This document shows, in pieces, positions 5,853 to 12,766 of a stretch of 12,766 bases of DNA. The DNA comes from GCA-002712965 sp913048525. Lineage in GTDB: Bacteria > Chloroflexota > Dehalococcoidia > Lucifugimonadales > UBA826. The notes under the pieces were generated by a model. It made no database searches, had not been told where the DNA came from, and was given only the letters and a program-made list of their open reading frames with translations. The translations under genes and the position numbers were made by a program. The stretch's first letter is position 1, and the number at the start of each line of letters is the position of its first letter. The DNA is taken from contig CAJWWP010000045.1 of the NCBI GenBank assembly GCA_913048525.1, positions 1-12,766 of the forward strand, given 5' to 3'.

Positions 5853-7091
5853 ATGCCGTTATCTAGAATAGAGGATGCCTTAGAGGATATAAAAGCTGGC
5901 GGGATGATCATCATAGTTGATGATGAAGATCGCGAGAATGAGGGTGATCTTACGATGTCGGCGGAGCTTGTCACCCCCGAAGCCATCAACTTTATGGCCA
6001 CGTTTGGTAAAGGCCTAATTTGCGTGCCAATGCTTGCACAAAGGCTTAAGGAGCTCAGCCTTCCTCTCATGGTTCAGGACAACACTGCGCCTCTCAGCAC
6101 GGCATTTACGGTGTCAGTTGACTCTTTAAATGGAACCACCACAGGGATATCAGCTCAGGATAGAGCAATCACGATAAAAGCGTTGGCTGACTCATCAACA
6201 ATGCCATCTGACCTAGGCAGGCCAGGCCATATATTTCCTCTCCAGTATGTAGAAGGAGGCGTGTTGAAAAGAACTGGACAGACGGAAGCTTCAATCGATA
6301 TGTGCCGACTAGCGGGACTCGGTGAGGCTGCAGTGATCTGTGAAATCATGGCTGATGATGGAACTATGGCAAGAATGCCCGATCTCGAAGAATTTTCCCA
6401 AGAACATGACATTAAAGTTGTGTCCGTTGCAGACCTTATAACTTACCGACGACGTCACGAGAGATTAATAGAAAGAGTTGCTGAAGCTCGTGTCCCTACA
6501 GAATATGGCGAATTTAAGGCTATTTCATACAGCAGTCTTGTTGATGTTTATGAGCATGTAGCATTTGTCAAAGGAGATATTTCCTCTAATGAAGCTGTCT
6601 TAGTAAGAGTTCATAGCGAATGTCTTACTGGTGACGTTTTTGGAAGTACTCGCTGCGATTGTGGTGATCAGATACCCATGGCTTTGGAAGCGATTGAAAA
6701 AGAAGGCAGCGGAATACTTCTTTATATGCGGCAGGAAGGTAGGGGGATTGGTATTCATAATAAATTGAAAGCATATGCGTTGCAGGATGAAGGCTTTGAT
6801 ACGGTAGACGCGAACATAATACTTGGATTTGCTCCAGACCCTCGACAATATGGCGTGGGTGCCCAAATTCTAGAAGATCTCGGGGTAAAAAAGATGCGTC
6901 TTCTCACCAACAACCCCACTAAAAGAGTAGGATTGGAGAGTTTTGGTTTGGAAGTTGTGGACAGAATTCCGATCATTGCTGAATATAGGGAAGATAATGT
7001 CGATTATATGGAGGCCAAGAGAACCCGAATGGGTCATGTACTGGATCCGATGGAATCTAAGAATGATATCGCTGATGGAGAGTCAGATTGA
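5853..7091 (+). CDS. ribBA: Bifunctional DHBP synthase / GTP cyclohydrolase II (RibBA)
   Basis: The N-terminal RibB domain (about 1-200) makes 3,4-dihydroxy-2-butanone 4-phosphate from ribulose 5-phosphate. It has DDEDRENEGDL (23-33), TGISAQDRAITI, HIFPL and ICEI. In the segment normally read as GHTEA, this protein has GQTEA, with Q143 in place of the metal-liganding histidine. The C-terminal RibA domain (about 205-412) opens GTP to the first pyrimidine. It holds the zinc cysteines C257, C268 and C270 (SECLTGDVFGSTRCDCG), RQEGRGIGI (293-301) and LLTNNPTKRVGL, and appears intact. ATG at 5853 gives a normal family N-terminus with AAAGG 4 bases before it. A TTG at 5835 that overlaps the ribE stop would add six residues. 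The stop overlaps the ribH start. The domain order and length (412 residues) are standard. Confidence 0.94.
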   Translation: MPLSRIEDALEDIKAGGMIIIVDDEDRENEGDLTMSAELVTPEAINFMATFGKGLICVPMLAQRLKELSLPLMVQDNTAPLSTAFTVSVDSLNGTTTGISAQDRAITIKALADSSTMPSDLGRPGHIFPLQYVEGGVLKRTGQTEASIDMCRLAGLGEAAVICEIMADDGTMARMPDLEEFSQEHDIKVVSVADLITYRRRHERLIERVAEARVPTEYGEFKAISYSSLVDVYEHVAFVKGDISSNEAVLVRVHSECLTGDVFGSTRCDCGDQIPMALEAIEKEGSGILLYMRQEGRGIGIHNKLKAYALQDEGFDTVDANIILGFAPDPRQYGVGAQILEDLGVKKMRLLTNNPTKRVGLESFGLEVVDRIPIIAEYREDNVDYMEAKRTRMGHVLDPMESKNDIADGESD

Positions 7092-7552
7092 GTAATCATA
7101 TAGAAGGCTCACTCGATGGATCTGGCCTAAAGATCGGGATAGTAGCGGCAAAATTCAATGAGTTTATAACCACCAAGTTGGTTGAGGGAGCTGAAGAAGG
7201 ACTTTCGGAAAATGGCGTGGATGTGACAGATGTGACTATTGCGTATGTTCCAGGTTCCTTCGAAATTCCAGTGGTGGCATCCAAGATGGCTCATTCAGGC
7301 AATTATGATGCGGTCATATGCCTTGGTGCTGTGATAAAGGGAGATACCGATCATTACGAATATGTGGCTGGAGAGGCAACTCGTGGGATAGCTGATGTGT
7401 CCTTGTCATCGGGAATACCGGTTATATTTGGAGTTTTAACCACACACAACATGCAGCATGCGCTCGAACGGTCCGGAGGCAGGAAAGGAAATGCCGGTCA
7501 CAGCTGCGCGGTGACTGCTATTGAGACAGTTAACATATTACGCGCAATATAA
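7088..7552 (+). CDS. ribH: 6,7-dimethyl-8-ribityllumazine synthase
   Basis: RibH condenses the ribitylamino-uracil with dihydroxybutanone phosphate from RibBA to give lumazine, the substrate of RibE. It usually assembles as pentamers or icosahedral capsids. The 154-residue protein shows AAKFNEFIT (20-28), VPGSFEIPVVA (54-64), GAVIKGDTDHYEYVAGE (80-96) with the catalytic H89, GVLTTHNMQHALER with R128, and GNAGHSCAVTAIE. The TTG start at 7088 overlaps the ribBA TGA by four bases, with GGAG 7 bases upstream, and no other start lies close to the conserved region. It closes the rib cluster, with no convincing terminator after it. Confidence 0.95.
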   Translation: MSNHIEGSLDGSGLKIGIVAAKFNEFITTKLVEGAEEGLSENGVDVTDVTIAYVPGSFEIPVVASKMAHSGNYDAVICLGAVIKGDTDHYEYVAGEATRGIADVSLSSGIPVIFGVLTTHNMQHALERSGGRKGNAGHSCAVTAIETVNILRAI

Positions 7553-7586
7553 AAAATTTCGCGCAATAAAGTTTTTAATATTTTTA

Positions 7587-7615
7587 TTGACCCTCTCAGA
7601 TTCTGACTCTAAACT
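7587..7615 (+). promoter_or_regulatory. Promoter placing transcription start at the phosphatase ATG
   Basis: TTGACC (7587-7592) and TAAACT (7610-7615) are exactly 17 bases apart. The -10 box ends 7 bases before the ATG at 7623, and there is no ribosome site between. This geometry is that of leaderless genes, where transcription starts at the A of the ATG. It gives the downstream genes a promoter independent of the rib cluster. Confidence 0.5.
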
Positions 7616-7622
7616 GCTAGAT

Positions 7623-8597
7623 ATGAATCAGGTACCTCCATACGATGACCGTTTAGATCATCTGGACATAGAAAACTTTGCCGCAAGTATTGCAAAAGAA
7701 GCGGGAAAGATACTTCTTAACTATTTTCCTACTCCATGGTCTGATAATCAGCACCTAAATATAGAATTCAAGGATTCTAGCAACTCTGACCCTGTGACCT
7801 TGGCCGATACTGAGACACAGGATTATCTCGTTGAGCAAATTGAGAAACGCTTTCCTTCCCATGGAATTCTTGGAGAGGAAGGGGATAAAAACGAGGGGGA
7901 ATGTCCAGATGTCCTATGGGTATTAGACCCACTTGACGGGACAAAGAATTTTTTAAATGGGTTGCCCTTTTTTGCCTGTTCGATCGGGGTGATTCATAAA
8001 GGAAATCCTGTAGTGGGTGCCTTATATATTCCATGGCCGGGAGCTGAAAATGAATCTGGTGGCATTGTGATACATGCATCTAGAGGAAACGGCCTTAAGG
8101 TAGATGGAGTTGAGACCAAAGATAAGATAATTACAAACTTAAAACCTTCTGGTCTTTTAACGCTTCCTGGATCATTTTCTGGATCTTTTGAAAATGCTAA
8201 GAATTTCCCTACAAGAATGGGTGAGTTGCGAATGTCCGGCAGTATCGCATATGAACTGGCTATGGTTAGCCTGGGAGTAACTCAGTACGCCGTAATTTCG
8301 GGAGCTCATTTATGGGATGTTGCGGCAGCTCTCGCCATATTGGGAGAGTCAGGGTGTACTGTGAGAACACCAAGAAGTCTTTCTATAGGAGAGAGACTGC
8401 TGCCTGGAGATGATGTATGGGAGGATCTGAGTGACTCAATCAACGTGGCTCCTCAGGAAAAAGTCACCTATAGCAAACTTCGAAAACCTCTGGCTTCGTT
8501 GTTGGTTGCTTCCAACTCTGTAATGCCTGATGTATCGAGCAGTGTTCGTCCTAAGAATATTGGATTCAGAGGGGTGGCTCGTTCCATATTTGGATAG
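7623..8597 (+). CDS. Inositol monophosphatase family protein
   Basis: Members of this metal-dependent, lithium-sensitive family hydrolyse sugar, inositol or nucleotide phosphates (inositol 1-phosphate, histidinol phosphate, PAP, fructose 1,6-bisphosphate). The metal site is visible: SDPVTLADTETQ (55-66), GILGEEGD with E85/E86, and the core motif WVLDPLDGTKNF (99-110) with D102 and D105. The late GAHLWDVAAALAIL segment supplies the last aspartate. The 324-residue length exceeds the usual 260-280 because of a C-terminal tail of about 50 residues with no recognisable motif. The frame is open back to 7521 inside ribH, but homology begins after the ATG at 7623, where the promoter is also placed. 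Substrate cannot be set. Its place right after the rib genes makes the riboflavin phosphatase step a candidate by inference only. Confidence 0.87.
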   Translation: MNQVPPYDDRLDHLDIENFAASIAKEAGKILLNYFPTPWSDNQHLNIEFKDSSNSDPVTLADTETQDYLVEQIEKRFPSHGILGEEGDKNEGECPDVLWVLDPLDGTKNFLNGLPFFACSIGVIHKGNPVVGALYIPWPGAENESGGIVIHASRGNGLKVDGVETKDKIITNLKPSGLLTLPGSFSGSFENAKNFPTRMGELRMSGSIAYELAMVSLGVTQYAVISGAHLWDVAAALAILGESGCTVRTPRSLSIGERLLPGDDVWEDLSDSINVAPQEKVTYSKLRKPLASLLVASNSVMPDVSSSVRPKNIGFRGVARSIFG

Positions 8598-10260
8598 TAT
8601 TTTGGAAGATAACCTTAGACAGAAAATTAGCCTCAAACCAGGTCGTGAACCTGTTTATTCAACACGGGGGGTAGTTTGTTCGATTTCACCCCAGGCATCG
8701 AGTGTTGGCACAAGCATTTTGTCCAGCGGAGGAAATGCTTTTGATGCGATAGTGGCTATGGCAGCTGTTGAGGGTGTTACAACATCAGTTGGATGTGGGT
8801 TGGGCGGAGAGATGTTTGGATTGTTCTATGAGGCTGTGCCTGGAAAGACATGGGGAATGACAGCATCTGGAAAGGCTCCATCCAGAGCGAACCAGAACTG
8901 GTTTACGGATCGTCGTTATAAATCGATACCACTTACCGGGCCACTGTCTGCAGCCATACCTGGCGAAATAGATGCCTTGCAGGAAATAACTGATAAATTC
9001 GGAACAATGTCTTTTCGAGACCTTATAGAACCTGCGATAACTTATGCAGAAGATGGGTTTCCGATTTCTCGCTTCTACTCAGGTGCATTTAAAGCGATGA
9101 ATGACAAGTTAAATATCTATGAATCAACGTCATCCATTTTTACAAATAAAGGCATACCTTTCAGGGAAGGTCAGATAATAAGACAACCAGAACTTTCTAA
9201 AACATTGAAGCTTGTATCCGAAAACGGAGCTAGGGAGTTTTATGAAGGGGACCTTGCCGAACGGATGCTAAAGTCCATGTCGGATGATGGTGGGTTATAC
9301 AGCCTCAAAGATTTTCGCTCACATCAAACAGTTTGGTACGACTCTCCAATTTCCACCTCCTACAGAGGACGTGACATTGTGGAAACCTCTCTTCCATCTC
9401 AGGGGTTTATGGTTCTTGAAATGCTAAATATTCTTGAAGCCTACGATTTTAATGAAATGGGATTATATAGCTCAAAATTATGTCATCTCATGGTCGAGGC
9501 AAAGAAGCTGGCCTTTGCTGACAGAAACACATACATGGGAGACCCTGAATTTGTTGCGGCTCCAATTGATGAGATGATTTCTAAAGAATATGCTGCTCAG
9601 AGGAGAAGAAAGATAGATTGTAGCCAGGCTATGAACTCACCTCCAGCCGGAATACTGGGATTACCTTTAACCGGTGATGACACCAGTTATTTATGTGCTG
9701 TGGATGGAATGGGTAACGCAGTATCTTTAATTCACAGTTTATCTATGGGCTTCGGATCTGGGTTTGTCGCTGGGGATACTGGGGTGTTGTTGAACAACAG
9801 AATTGGGCGGGGATTTAACCTTATTGCTGGACATCCAAATGTTATAGAACCTCTAAAAAAAACGATGCATACTCTAAACGCATATTTAGTATTGGAAAAA
9901 GGAAAGCCAGTATTAGTTGGTGGAACGCCGGGTGGAGATGGACAGATTCCATGGAATGTTCAAACGATAACAAACGCAATAGATTTCAGTATGAATCCTC
10001 AGCAAGCGGTAGATGCGCCGAGGTGGACACATACACCTGGAACTGATCCTGCAACTATTAATCAGGAACCATTCCTTGAACTAGATGTCGGCATGCCCGC
10101 AGATATCCTGGAAACTCTTGCTGGGTTGGGTCATGATGTGACAGTGAATGACTCCGGTTCTTTCGGGGGATCTGCCAAGATGATTAAAATCAATCAAGAA
10201 AGTGGAGTAATTTCTGGTGGCTCAGATCGTAGATCCGACGGACTTTCTTCAGCACTGTAG
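8590..10260 (+). CDS. Gamma-glutamyltransferase family protein (Ntn hydrolase)
   Basis: These enzymes are made as one chain that cuts itself before a threonine, which becomes the nucleophile. The text shows STRGVVCSISPQAS and GGNAFDAIVA near the start, SAAIPGEIDAL, LPSQGFMVLEMLNIL, then the cleavage-site motif DDTSYLCAVD with nucleophile T365, GFGSG, GGTPGGDGQIPWN, and the closing GGSDRRSDG. No signal peptide is seen, so a cytoplasmic location is likely. E. coli Ggt binds the glutamyl carboxylate with R114 in FREMAP. The matching stretch here is ASGKAP (92-97), which lacks that arginine, so glutathione may not be the substrate. The start is uncertain: TTG 8590 overlaps the preceding stop, TTG 8602 and ATG 8530 are alternatives, and none has a good ribosome site. 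Confidence 0.85.
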   Translation: MDSILEDNLRQKISLKPGREPVYSTRGVVCSISPQASSVGTSILSSGGNAFDAIVAMAAVEGVTTSVGCGLGGEMFGLFYEAVPGKTWGMTASGKAPSRANQNWFTDRRYKSIPLTGPLSAAIPGEIDALQEITDKFGTMSFRDLIEPAITYAEDGFPISRFYSGAFKAMNDKLNIYESTSSIFTNKGIPFREGQIIRQPELSKTLKLVSENGAREFYEGDLAERMLKSMSDDGGLYSLKDFRSHQTVWYDSPISTSYRGRDIVETSLPSQGFMVLEMLNILEAYDFNEMGLYSSKLCHLMVEAKKLAFADRNTYMGDPEFVAAPIDEMISKEYAAQRRRKIDCSQAMNSPPAGILGLPLTGDDTSYLCAVDGMGNAVSLIHSLSMGFGSGFVAGDTGVLLNNRIGRGFNLIAGHPNVIEPLKKTMHTLNAYLVLEKGKPVLVGGTPGGDGQIPWNVQTITNAIDFSMNPQQAVDAPRWTHTPGTDPATINQEPFLELDVGMPADILETLAGLGHDVTVNDSGSFGGSAKMIKINQESGVISGGSDRRSDGLSSAL

Positions 10261-10267
10261 GTGTGAA

Positions 10268-10696
10268 TTGAATATATATTTTGACTGTGACTATACGATT
10301 CTTGCCATGGACGGTAGTTTACGTCCCCGTACACGGGAGGTATTTTCCAAGCTGATAGAGGCTGGGCATAAAGTCTTTATATGGTCTGGTGTTGGTCTTA
10401 GGACCAAGGATATGGAAAGGCTTGATTTGATGGAGCTGATTTCAGGGATATTTGTTAAACCAATCACCGAATTTGAGGATGGTTTGCACAGATTTGACGT
10501 ACATCCAAGGCCTGACTTAGTCATCGATGACCATAGAGAAATTGTGGAAGCTTTTGGAGGAATTCACATAGAGCCATACTATTTCAGGGCTGCTGAAGAT
10601 GGCCAGATGGACGATATTTATCAATCCATTACTGACTTTACTGAGACAGGTAATTCGACTCATCGAGGATTCAAGTGTCCTCCTGAGAGGGAATAA
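10268..10696 (+). CDS. Small HAD-like hydrolase
   Basis: The 142-residue product has the minimal haloacid dehalogenase-like pattern: D6-C-D8-Y-T10 (motif I, nucleophile and acid/base aspartates), SG at 40-41 after a hydrophobic strand (motif II), K64 in FVKP (motif III), and VIDDH with D87-D88 (motif IV, metal binding). It lacks any sizeable cap domain, so an exposed active site acting on a large phosphorylated molecule, or a regulatory role, is possible. Substrate is unknown. I use the TTG at 10268, preceded 4 bases earlier by AGGTG. The frame also opens farther upstream at 10217 inside the preceding gene, but that part has no family similarity. The gene lies 7 bases after the transferase gene and 5 before mutL. 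Confidence 0.7.
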   Translation: MNIYFDCDYTILAMDGSLRPRTREVFSKLIEAGHKVFIWSGVGLRTKDMERLDLMELISGIFVKPITEFEDGLHRFDVHPRPDLVIDDHREIVEAFGGIHIEPYYFRAAEDGQMDDIYQSITDFTETGNSTHRGFKCPPERE

Positions 10697-10701
10697 AAAT
10701 T

Positions 10702-12507
10702 ATGCCTATTCGGGTACTTGAACCAGAGGTTGCCGGTAGGATTGCTGCCGGGGAAGTAGTGGAACGTCCGTCTTCGGTTGTTAAGGAACTCTTGGAGAAT
10801 TCTCTTGATGCCGGAGCAACGAGAATCGATGTCACAACAACGGGGGGAGGAATAGAAAGCATTGTTGTTTCGGACAATGGTGTTGGTATCCCGGAAGTTG
10901 ATGTTCCACTAGTATTTCAACAGTTCGCAACGAGTAAGATCAGTCGATCTGAAGATTTGAATTCCATTAATACTCTTGGATTTAGAGGAGAGGCTATGTA
11001 TAGCATTTCCGCTGTTTCGGAGGTGGAATTAATAACAAAATCAGTGGATGAAAAATCAGGGATCAGCATAAATATTTTGGAGGGGAATGTTGGTGTAATT
11101 TCTCCGGCTGCCGCAAACGTTGGTACTAAGGTGGCTGTTCGGAATCTGTTTATAAATTTTCCTGCGCGTAAAAAGTTTTTACGTTCTCAAAAATCGGAAA
11201 CAGGTCGTATAGCTACCTTGGTAAAAAGATATTCAATGATTTGGCCAGAAATCTCATTTAGTTTGTCTCAAGAGGGTACTAGGTTTTTCTCCACCACTGG
11301 TTCTGGCAGTTTTAGGGATGTAATAGCCGCTGTTTACGGTGTTGAGACGTCTAACGGGATGATATTGATTGATAGTCAGGGAATAGATCCTGAATACCTG
11401 GGTCCCACTCTAGGAGGAATCATAGGATCTCCATCACAAACTAGAGCAAATAGAAGCCACATCAACATATTTGTCAATGGAAGGTATATACAAAATAGAA
11501 CACTCTCATACGCCTTTGAGCAAGCATATCACGGCCTTGTTGGGCACAGGAGATTTCCAATTGGAGTGTTGGATTTGAGACTTTCCGGGGAAACCGTGGA
11601 TGTAAATGTACATCCTGCAAAAACCGAAGTTAGGTTTTTAAATGAAAGCGAGGTATTTGGGGTTGTTCAGAGCACAGTGAGAGACTCATTACTTTCATCC
11701 AGCCCTGTTCAAGGTGTTTCATCGAGACCTGTTGGCAATAGTGCCACTTTGGGTCACGCTGATGGGAGCAATGATTTTACTCCCTGGCAAGTTAGATTGG
11801 GATCGGGTGGCGGGCATCAACCTAAGGGGCGACCTGTTCCGAATGCCAGAAATCCAATACTGGTGTCAAAACCAGAGATATCAAGATTGAATGTTGCCTC
11901 CTCTGTGCCAGCGACTGGACTCAATGTCGGGTCAACATTGCCCATGCTCAGAATCCTTGGTCAGGTGCAAAGCACATACATTACCGCGGAAGGACCAGAC
12001 GGTATTTATTTGATCGATCAGCATGCAGCTCATGAGAGAGTGGTGTTTGAGCAGGTGATTGAGAAAGCTAGGACTTCCTCTCCGGCCTTTCAGACACTTT
12101 TGGAACCATTCGTAATGAATCTGGATTCTACACAGATTTCTGTGATTGAAGAAAATGCTCCTCTGTTTGTTGCTCTTGGTATGGAACTGGAACAGTTTGG
12201 TCCGGAAACATATTTAATCCGTACTGTTCCCGCAGCTCTATCACAATCTGACCCAGCTAGAGCACTTGTAGAAGTTCTAGATTCATTAGAGAATGGGGTT
12301 GTTTTTGAAACTTGGGAGGAGAAAGCAGCTTACTCCGTTGCATGTCATGGGGCAATTCGTGCCGGTCAGTCGCTTTCTGAGTTAGAAATGGAGACTTTGA
12401 TTAGACAATTGGAATCTTGTCAGCAACCTAATACTTGTCCACATGGCAGGCCCACTTTAATCCATCTTAGTTCTAAATACCTAGAACTAGAATTTGGTAG
12501 AAGATGA
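10702..12507 (+). CDS. mutL: DNA mismatch repair protein MutL (endonuclease type)
   Basis: MutL couples mismatch recognition by MutS to strand removal. The N-terminal GHKL ATPase has E29 and N33 in KELLENSLDAGA, D58 in DNGVGI, GFRGEA (93-98), and VNVHPAKTEVRF (301-312). A low-complexity linker (about 330-410) joins it to the C-terminal dimer domain. That domain carries the nicking endonuclease motif DQHAAHERVVFE (439-450) and the partner zinc-site motifs ACHGAIRAG (547-555) and CPHGRP (579-584). It should therefore cut DNA itself, as in bacteria lacking MutH. The 601-residue length is normal. GAGAGGGA lies 9 bases before the ATG, and the stop overlaps the next ATG as ATGA. mutS is not in the window. 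Confidence 0.97.
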   Translation: MPIRVLEPEVAGRIAAGEVVERPSSVVKELLENSLDAGATRIDVTTTGGGIESIVVSDNGVGIPEVDVPLVFQQFATSKISRSEDLNSINTLGFRGEAMYSISAVSEVELITKSVDEKSGISINILEGNVGVISPAAANVGTKVAVRNLFINFPARKKFLRSQKSETGRIATLVKRYSMIWPEISFSLSQEGTRFFSTTGSGSFRDVIAAVYGVETSNGMILIDSQGIDPEYLGPTLGGIIGSPSQTRANRSHINIFVNGRYIQNRTLSYAFEQAYHGLVGHRRFPIGVLDLRLSGETVDVNVHPAKTEVRFLNESEVFGVVQSTVRDSLLSSSPVQGVSSRPVGNSATLGHADGSNDFTPWQVRLGSGGGHQPKGRPVPNARNPILVSKPEISRLNVASSVPATGLNVGSTLPMLRILGQVQSTYITAEGPDGIYLIDQHAAHERVVFEQVIEKARTSSPAFQTLLEPFVMNLDSTQISVIEENAPLFVALGMELEQFGPETYLIRTVPAALSQSDPARALVEVLDSLENGVVFETWEEKAAYSVACHGAIRAGQSLSELEMETLIRQLESCQQPNTCPHGRPTLIHLSSKYLELEFGRR

Positions 12508-12766
12508 CTGTTCTAGGACAATCTGTGTTAAGGAAGACAGTAGTTTTCGGTATGCTACTGCTGGTTGGAGCTGTGTTGGCAGTGATAGGAGTTTCTGGAG
12601 CGCTCGCCGACGAAGCAGGCGTGGATAAAGTGTCTGAAAAGAAAACTGAAAGAGACTTTGGGTTTAAGCGAGGTAAACATCGACTTAGCATTGAGGATGT
12701 AACTGCCAAGATCCAAGCGGCGGTGAAGGATGGCCGGCTGACCCAGGCTGAGGCTGATAAGAAGAT
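12504..12766 (+). CDS. Secreted protein with signal peptide (3' part cut by window edge)
   Basis: The ATG at 12504 overlaps the mutL stop (ATGA) and the frame stays open to the right edge, 87 codons. The product starts with a short basic region (LRK), a long hydrophobic stretch (about 13-32), and an A-L-A cleavage site at 33-35, so export by the Sec pathway is likely. The mature part is charged. Near the edge comes KIQAAVKDGRLTQAEADKK, a motif of the kind found, often repeated, in small exported proteins of Gram-positive-like and Chloroflexota bacteria. No function is known to me. The tight link to mutL may only reflect translational coupling. Confidence 0.6.
   Translation, partial: MTVLGQSVLRKTVVFGMLLLVGAVLAVIGVSGALADEAGVDKVSEKKTERDFGFKRGKHRLSIEDVTAKIQAAVKDGRLTQAEADKK

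Noticed and set aside
7541..7568. Direct repeat CGCGCAATA at 7541-7549 and 7560-7568 at the end of ribH, in an A/T-rich setting
   Set aside because: Only two short copies, no G+C-rich stem, and no link to a known element; may be a small local duplication or chance.
7521..7622. N-terminal extension of the IMPase-family frame into ribH
   Set aside because: Family similarity begins after the ATG at 7623, the extension has no motif, and the promoter boxes lie within it.

Overview
The window reads as chromosomal DNA of a bacterium with moderate to low G+C. It carries mostly housekeeping genes on the plus strand from about 2.6 kb to the right edge, and a more G+C-rich, minus-strand segment at the left edge. 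TTG start codons are frequent, a bifunctional-type dCTP deaminase sits in front of the riboflavin genes, and the signal peptidase, SIMPL lipoprotein and class II histone deacetylase-like genes are of the kind often found in Chloroflexota such as the marine SAR202/Dehalococcoidia groups. That taxonomic guess is inference only; no marker here proves it.

Left part (1-1551, minus strand): the 5' end of a class II histone deacetylase-family gene runs off the left edge. It is followed by a 371-base gap with nothing recognisable, a complete HpcH/HpaI-family aldolase, and a tRNA-Lys(UUU) gene with encoded CCA. Directly against the 5' end of the tRNA lies a frameshifted, truncated remnant of a tyrosine integrase that keeps only its N-terminal core-binding domain. 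The remnant, together with the change in base composition, marks a probable scar of a mobile element or island boundary.

Middle part (1878-7552): signal peptidase I (lepB, minus) diverges from a SIMPL-domain lipoprotein gene (plus). Then comes a compact cluster dcd-ribD-ribE-ribBA-ribH, with gaps of a few bases or overlaps between genes. It encodes nearly the whole route from GTP and ribulose 5-phosphate to riboflavin: RibBA makes the first pyrimidine intermediate and dihydroxybutanone phosphate, RibD deaminates and reduces, RibH makes lumazine, and RibE makes riboflavin. The only missing step is dephosphorylation of the ribitylamino-uracil phosphate. dcd supplies dUTP or, if bifunctional, dUMP for thymidylate synthesis. 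No FMN riboswitch is visible.

Right part (7623-12766): an inositol-monophosphatase-family gene with a good promoter and an apparently leaderless start, a gamma-glutamyltransferase-family protein, a small HAD-like protein, mutL with an intact endonuclease motif, and the start of a secreted protein gene that runs off the right edge. These are closely spaced on one strand and probably co-transcribed. No CRISPR array, complete insertion sequence, rRNA gene or recognisable defence system is visible. The most notable points are the integrase scar at the tRNA, a His-to-Gln change at a metal-ligand position in the RibB domain, and two phosphatase-fold genes near the rib cluster that could supply its missing step.
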